A DNA stretch of 64,000 nt from Thelonectria olida (lineage: Eukaryota > Ascomycota > Sordariomycetes > Hypocreales > Nectriaceae): NCBI GenBank assembly GCA_020736575.1, contig JAGPYM010000007.1, forward strand, positions 310,001 to 374,000, read 5' to 3'. The notes under the pieces were generated by a model. It was not told the origin of the DNA and did not search any database. It saw nothing but the letters and a program-made list of their open reading frames with translations. This document shows, piece by piece, positions 58,381 to 64,000 of this stretch. The position numbers were made by a program, and so were the translations under genes. Position 1 is the stretch's first letter. Every line of letters begins with the position of its first letter.

Positions 58381-59512
58381 ACAGGAAGGTGTGGGACACT
58401 TTGACAGGCACATGCATGCAGGCAAGCAAGCAGGCCAACCCGGTCAGTCAAGACGGTGACTGCTCCGTACTGTTAATTATTATCGTCCATTCTTCTCAAC
58501 ATCGACATCGACTGCACTGAAGAGTGCGACTAAACCCACTATTCCACTATTTCCCAACACAGAACCAGCAACAGCAATCACGACCCGTTTCTGGCACAAA
58601 ATTCACTTCACCACTTGACCACCTCGCCCACCTTTCTTCTTGCCCCCCCGCGCCTTCCTACCGTGCCGTTGACCCCCAAGAGGATCGCTGTTGCCAGTTT
58701 TGTGTCTCGCTGTAAAAGCGTGGTGGAGGCAGGTGCAAGTCAACCTAGCGCACTCGGCCGACAAAAGAGAGACAAGAGCCCCATCCACCTCAACACCATC
58801 TCCATCCCTTCCTTCTCTTTTACTCTTGGCACTGCTATAGTTTGCCTGGCCAGCACCATTATTTATCTCTCTTGGACTCCACCGATGAGGCACTGGTGAC
58901 CTCTTTTCTCTGCCTTTCAACGATGATCCTTGGTCTTGCCTCCTGTTGCACGACTCTTTCCTAGTTCGGTTCGTCCCGCTGCGCTGGTCCGCCAACATCC
59001 AACACTCACTCCTACATTCCACTCTGAGTATACCAAGGCATTTTCTTCGAGGCTTGTCTGCGTACGCCCTTATTCCCCCCAAAAACCTGGTTCCTGGCAT
59101 ATCCTTGCTCCCAATCGCTCTGCCGGCACTGGTACAGGGACTGTGGAACTGTCATTAACCAAGAGAGGTGCGGACTGTGAACGGACTTTGCTGCCCCCAT
59201 ACGACCACACCTGGCGTTCCGACCCTTCATCAACGATCAAAGGGCCCGTCTGACAGTCATGGTGCTATTTTGATCCTGACTGTATCCTTTCATTTCTGTT
59301 TCACGACTCCTTTGAACTACGGCAAACGCTTCAGGATCACCGGCTCGTGGCTTATATCCCTGTTTTGCCCCATGTTCAGTGCCGTTCCAGCTCGACCAGG
59401 CACGAGGCTATCAGAGTGGCAAGTTGATGCTCGAGTTCATCGAGTACTTACACGCAAGAAATCCGGCATTGCAGTGCTGTGGGTCAGATAAAATAACCCG
59501 TGGCTGCTTCAC

Positions 59513-61876
59513 ATGTCCGACTGGATTAAAGATGAGTCCCTATCGCCCCCCGTCGAGGCGACAACTGCATCGAGTGCCATGACTACTGGGACTTCAATAT
59601 CTTCTACGACCTCGACAACAGCCCACTCGACTTCTTCGGCAAATATCCAGCGTACGAGTAACCTGCAACACCAAGGCATCTTCAACAACATCACAATAAA
59701 CACCAGCCCTAACTACCATCACGCAGGCTCTGGTCCAAACGGCCTCTCTCCCATCTCGGCCAACTCTCCCCTTACCTCTGGTATCATGACGACCACCCCT
59801 CACCCGTCTAACCCACCCAACTCCATCATATCTGCTCCTATTTCCCCGGCTTCTTCTTCTAAAGGAGACGCTTCCTCTGACACTACCTCTCGACCCAAAC
59901 CAAAGCGCGCCCGCACCAGCAAACCCAAGGTCAAGACAGGATGCACCAACTGCAAGTATGATTTTCTTTCTCCGTGCCTCCATGCATTGAAAGCTCACCT
60001 CCCATGCAGACAACGACGTATAAAATGCGACGAAGTTCGCCCAGCGTGCACTCAATGTGTTCGAAGTAAAAAGGCCTGCACTGGATACCCCCCTCCTCCT
60101 CGCAGTGCCCGGCCATTCGAGGAGATCCGTATTGCTCCAAAACCTCTTGCTATTGCTCAATCATCTGCTGTCGGACATTCTCCCTTTCATAGCACCGATG
60201 TTGTACTACCACCTCGCCGAGTCCGTCAAAGAATCGTTCCGCGGAATGTGTCAGCCCTGGTGCCCTCCCCAACCACGTTTCAGCCATCCATGAGCCTCCG
60301 TCTCCCGCCCACCGAGGGCCCATATTTTGATATATTCAGAACTCATACCGCGGGCGAGCTGTCTGGCTATTTCGATAATGAATTTTGGACGCGTCGTGTG
60401 TTACAGGAGTGTCACTCCGAGGCCGCCATCAAACATGCTGTCATTGCACTTGGAGCCCTCTATCAGACGCTCGAGCAGAATCCAGAACCAGGGGAATATG
60501 CCTCCTCCAGCTCTCATGCGCGCTCCCAAGCTATCATGGGACACTGGCAGATTGCCGTGAAACGATACTCGGACGCCTGCAATGCTCTTGTTGGTCTGAA
60601 TTCACAGGATTCCAGATCCCACAAAACCCTAATCATGGCGAATGTATTACTGGCCTGCTTCGATTCATTTATTGGCGATCACAGACAGGCTATCAATCAG
60701 ATCCAGACCGGACTCGGACTTCTCGAAAGATTTCGTTCGCACCAGCACGATCGGTCACTCTCAAACTCTCCAGGACCCCCCGAAAGCCCTCTCGAAGATG
60801 AACTCGTTACTATGTTCACTCGTCTAGCCATCCAGGCCAAGTCATACGATATGGCCTTCCACTTTCCGCAGCCATACGTGATTCGACTCAACTCACCACA
60901 GTCAGTAACGACACCGCCGGGCCCGCCATCTTCTCCGAGCTCAAGCGGTGCGGGATCACCTCCATTACATGAGCCACTTATCATGCCTGAAAACTTCACT
61001 TCCCTCCTCGAGGCGAGAGCGGCCTGCGATAAGCTCAACGAGAGAATTATGCGGTACATCGAAGGGCTATATGGGGCTATGACAGAGAACAAGGGAACCC
61101 TACCTCGCTCTTGGCGGGACTATGGTCTCGATTTCAAACACCAGATTGAAAATTGGTGTGATTCTTTCGATAACCTTTTCCATTTTCGACACTCTCCAAC
61201 TGTCCCGCCTCAAGAGAAAGCCGCCATTGCAGCCCTCAAGATGCTCCAAACCAACAGCCAGGTTCTGTACCTGATGATGTTTAGTGACAAGGAGTCAGAC
61301 TTTGATGCCTTTCTACCCCAGTTCCAGGCCATTGTCGATTTGGCCGTTGAGGTCATCGCCGACGAAGAGAAGCGGGCTGCTGCGAAGAGATGCCCAAACC
61401 CGGAACAATGTACGCACCAACGCCAATTCCACCACCATGACATTGGTGGCATTTTTACGGGACCAGGATATTCTGCGCCGCACATCAAGCCGCGGTTCGC
61501 GGCCGATCTTGGCGTCGTAGCCCCTCTCTTCGTAGTTGCTACGAAGTGTCGTGACCCTGTCACTCGCCGTCAAGCCATTAGGCTGTTGCAGAGCAGCGCG
61601 CGACGTGAGGGGATGTGGGACAGTGCAATGGTTGCGAACATTGCCACTTGGGTTATGAATCTTGAGGAGTCAGAGACCATAGCTATGGGCACAGAATCGG
61701 AAATGGGCAGTAGTAACAAGGGAATGCCTCGAATCATTCCCGAAGAGAAGAGGGTTATGATTCGGTCAGTCGATTTCGATCTTCGCACCCGAGTTGCTGA
61801 TCTCCAGGTTGGCACGCGAGGTTTTCTACCTGGTATGGCTGATCCCAAATGGCGTCAGACACGGCTCAACTGGTGA
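59513..61876 (+). CDS. Zn2Cys6 fungal transcription factor
   Basis: Two exons (59513-59955, 60010-61876) give 769 residues. The N-terminal 130 residues are Ser/Thr/Pro-rich. A basic stretch (RPKPKRARTSKPKVKTG) leads into the binuclear zinc cluster CTNCKQRRIKCDEVRPACTQC, completed by VRSKKAC. The spacing is CX2CX6CX6CX2CX6C. The 54-base intron splits the lysine codon after the second cysteine; both splice sites are good. The rest carries a fungal-specific regulatory region with WTRRVLQECHSEAAIKHAVIALGALYQ and NVLLACFDSFIGDHRQAINQIQTGL, typical of fungal-TF domains. It should be nuclear and bind CGG-type sites. The target genes are unknown, and no pathway cluster lies beside it. Confidence 0.93.
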   Translation: MSDWIKDESLSPPVEATTASSAMTTGTSISSTTSTTAHSTSSANIQRTSNLQHQGIFNNITINTSPNYHHAGSGPNGLSPISANSPLTSGIMTTTPHPSNPPNSIISAPISPASSSKGDASSDTTSRPKPKRARTSKPKVKTGCTNCKYDFLSPCLHALKAHLPCRQRRIKCDEVRPACTQCVRSKKACTGYPPPPRSARPFEEIRIAPKPLAIAQSSAVGHSPFHSTDVVLPPRRVRQRIVPRNVSALVPSPTTFQPSMSLRLPPTEGPYFDIFRTHTAGELSGYFDNEFWTRRVLQECHSEAAIKHAVIALGALYQTLEQNPEPGEYASSSSHARSQAIMGHWQIAVKRYSDACNALVGLNSQDSRSHKTLIMANVLLACFDSFIGDHRQAINQIQTGLGLLERFRSHQHDRSLSNSPGPPESPLEDELVTMFTRLAIQAKSYDMAFHFPQPYVIRLNSPQSVTTPPGPPSSPSSSGAGSPPLHEPLIMPENFTSLLEARAACDKLNERIMRYIEGLYGAMTENKGTLPRSWRDYGLDFKHQIENWCDSFDNLFHFRHSPTVPPQEKAAIAALKMLQTNSQVLYLMMFSDKESDFDAFLPQFQAIVDLAVEVIADEEKRAAAKRCPNPEQCTHQRQFHHHDIGGIFTGPGYSAPHIKPRFAADLGVVAPLFVVATKCRDPVTRRQAIRLLQSSARREGMWDSAMVANIATWVMNLEESETIAMGTESEMGSSNKGMPRIIPEEKRVMIRSVDFDLRTRVADLQVGTRGFLPGMADPKWRQTRLNW

Positions 61877-62806
61877 GCTCTTTGTCTATGGCTTAACTTC
61901 CGACTTAGACCGACTCCTACGTATTGATGCTCGTCGATGCCATTGTTCAAAGGGCCCAGGGGCGTTTTTATTGGCCAGGCTGTAACAATCTTCATGTAAC
62001 AATAATAGGGGTATCATTGGAGTATATATGAGGCCAAAAGGGTTCCTCAACATTGGATATGGATGAAACAAAGCTATATCGGAATATGAAGCTAGATGCA
62101 CATTAATATGGATACCCATGATTGACAACCAAACTTTCACGATGTGCAGGGATTATACAGTGTGATGACATTCTTGAATGCAAGTCTTTAAGGTATAAAA
62201 TGGGGAATTAGTATTCTACCTAGCCTCTACAATGCTTGTTCGACACGAGCATGAGAAGCACCAACAAACATGAATCATATCCCCAAGTCCTCCGTCTCGT
62301 CCACACACTGCGTCTTAACAAGAAAGAGTCCCCCAATATACTCCGGCTCCCGCCAACCCCTGACGACAGACACCGCCCAGCCTTCCGGTTCGGAGAAAGC
62401 AAGTCGAGGAAGAAAAACAAATGCAGATCTGGTGAAGAAAACCAAGAGGGAAAAAGAACCATTCATCTTCGGATCCCGTGTAATTTCATTAGCAATCTAC
62501 TACTCTAAGTTTGTCCTTCCCGGGAATAATCTGGTTGTATTGTAGTTTCGGAACAAAAAGGACTGGGGAGGATGGGGAGGGGGCATGCGCGGAGAGAGGT
62601 TTGGGAGGAGTGGGCGTGTTGGGCAGTAGTGGGCGTAAGGCTCAAGGCTCTGTCTAGATAAGAGAGGCGGTGCGGTGTACAGAACAGCGGCGATGGCGAG
62701 AAGCCCTTCTGATAACCTTTGACCACCGGTTGAGAAATGAACGAAGGGGTAGAGTTGTTGCGGGAGTGAGGGTAGTAGATAGGTTGGCATATTCGAGTAG
62801 CAGGCA
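61877..62806. other. convergent spacer, transcription factor / VPS1
   Basis: This is 930 bases between gene ends. AT-rich stretches near 61980-62220 are where a terminator is expected. No gene is seen. Confidence 0.5.
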
Positions 62807-64000
62807 TTACTGTACTTGGCTGACAATCTCGCTGGCCTTGGATAGAGACTCGACCATCTGCTGGCACTCCTTCCGTCTCCTGATGGTGTAGTCGCTCTCC
62901 TTCAGCAGTTCGTCGATGCTGTCGGTTCGGTACATGTTTTCCAAAAGCTCTCGCTGCATTTCGTCCTTGGTGAACCTGGAGACATGGTTGGATGAGATGT
63001 TGGCAAAAACGAAGCAAAGGAAACTTACTGGACAAGGGTGAGCATAATGGCCTTGGGAACCATGTCGATCATAGTTCGCTTGACGATATTGTAGTAAGAA
63101 GAGATCAGCAGCTCTGAATAACCTGGTCAGCATTCGATGAAGAACAAGGCTAGTATTTTGCACGTACTAATAACTTCGACTTCGATGTTTTCACGCTCAG
63201 ACAGGGTACCCGAGGCCTTGAGAGTAGGAGGAGGGGCCTCCATGGCGGCAGCCTTTTTCTTGTTCTTCGCAGCAAAGAAGCTGCCAAAGAAGCCAGCATT
63301 ACCAGCACTCTCTGGCTCAGGAACGCTGGGACTGGCAGCGCGAGGAGTCGAAGCAAGGGGCTTGCCGGTCTTGGGGTCAACCTGCACGGGCTTGGCAGGG
63401 TTATAACGCTCATTGACAATAGCCATGGCCTATAGGCAGCGGATTAGTAACCTGGAATAGAAAAAAATGCACTTAATTTACTCACTCTATGGCCGTTGAG
63501 GAAATCAGGGTGGCCAGTGTTAACGTAGCAGGCCTCCATAGAGACAAGATCTCGGACCAGCTTGTTGGTGGGTTCCATGGCTTTCTTGAAGAAACCAATC
63601 ACGACCGTATGCACCTTCTCCTTGAGCGAAGGGTAACGACGGTAGAGCTGCTTACCCAAAAGCTGCGCTAGGATTCGCACCAATTCATCGTAGACAAGCG
63701 AAACGCACTTCAAGCTGGGCTCTTCGAGACGCTTGATCTGCTGCTTGACGATCAATTCGAAAGCGGTGGTACCGACGAAGAGAGCAGGCGAGGAACCAGA
63801 AGAGTTGTAAAGAATGGTGCGAATGTCGACATCCTTGACAACATCAAAGGGGTCGATGGCCTTGACGCCATTAGAGTATAGCTCGTGGAAAACGAAGCTG
63901 ATACGGGCGCCACCTGACAGTTCAGTACTTGACAGCTCAGTGTTGTTACCATCCAGGACCGTTCGCCACTCGTTGGTGAACTCGGTGATGATGTTGAGGA
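62807..64000 (-). CDS. VPS1: dynamin-like GTPase Vps1, 3' part (runs off right edge)
   Basis: Four exons in view (63486 to beyond 64000, 63168-63429, 63029-63113, 62807-62975), introns 56, 54 and 53 bases, cover the C-terminal half of a dynamin-like protein. Visible parts are the middle/stalk domain (ARISFVFHELYSNGVKAIDPFD, LVYDELVRIL, KAMEPTNKLVRDLVSMEACYVNTGHPDFLNGHRAM) and the variable insert (NAGFFGSFFAAKNKKK) in place of a PH domain. The GTPase effector domain follows (LLISSYYNIVKRTMIDMVPKAIMLTLVQ and DELLKESDYTIRRRKECQQMVESLSKASEIV). Lack of a PH or proline-rich domain is typical of Vps1, which acts in Golgi-to-endosome sorting and peroxisome fission. The GTPase domain lies outside the window. 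Confidence 0.95.

Larger units (their letters stand above)
52227..59512. other. 7.3 kb gene-poor, accessory-looking region
   Basis: Apart from a reverse-transcriptase relic (52817-53227) and an AT-rich block (53640-54200), no gene is recognised. From 58400 on, C/T-rich sequence with several upstream ATGs is probably the promoter and leader of the Zn2Cys6 factor. A CACGTG lies at 55765-55770. Small frames between 54400 and 57700 have no family look. Confidence 0.55.

Noticed and set aside
1..64000. CRISPR arrays, bacterial operons or a secondary-metabolite cluster
   Set aside because: No direct-repeat arrays with spacers, no backbone enzymes, and the gene structure is eukaryotic throughout.

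Overview
The window looks like nuclear DNA of a filamentous ascomycete, most likely a sordariomycete and perhaps of the Hypocreales. The reasons are short introns (about 50-100 bp, GTANGT-type donors, CTNAC-like branch sites), genes on both strands separated by long pyrimidine-rich spacers, and families typical of Pezizomycotina. No bacterial, organellar or viral genome organisation is seen. The lineage is an inference from protein likenesses, not from a search. About seventeen protein genes can be supported. No tRNA, rRNA or CRISPR was found.

Layout: 0-4.7 kb has no convincing gene. 4.7-9.7 kb (-) is a 1684-residue, mostly disordered acidic protein ending in a POT1/CDC13-type OB fold. Divergent from it is a flavin-containing monooxygenase (+). 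Then come a four-exon aromatic aminotransferase (+), ribosomal protein uL4 (-) and a large RD-repeat protein with three C-terminal CxxC pairs (-). From 22 to 29.6 kb lie PGA2 (-), mitochondrial EF-Tu (+), RPS29 (-, with a 9-base last exon), an ERp38/TigA-type disulfide isomerase ending in KDEL (+) and an HSBP1-like coiled-coil protein (-). From 30 to 37.4 kb lie a Tul1/DscA-type membrane RING ligase (+), which appears to carry a one-base frameshift, an alpha-methylacyl-CoA racemase ending in SKL (-) and NADP-glutamate dehydrogenase (-). A 4.8 kb gene-free stretch follows. Then come DNA polymerase delta catalytic subunit (-), a rhomboid protease (-) and a small conserved membrane protein (-). 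A 7.3 kb accessory-looking stretch holds a decayed Ty3/gypsy reverse-transcriptase fragment and an AT-rich, RIP-like block. The window ends with a Zn2Cys6 transcription factor (+) and the 3' part of the dynamin-like VPS1 gene (-), which runs off the right edge.

Most genes are unlinked core functions: translation, replication, secretory folding, vesicle traffic, nitrogen assimilation and lipid oxidation. I see no biosynthetic cluster and no clearly new multi-gene system. The points most worth a second look are the DscA frameshift, the telobox upstream of the telomere-type gene, the ACGCG palindrome upstream of POL3, repeated CACGTG sites near housekeeping genes, the unnamed CxxC domain and introns placed inside active-site codon runs. 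Many reading frames in the window would start at GTG or TTG. For the real genes I moved the start to the first sensible ATG.
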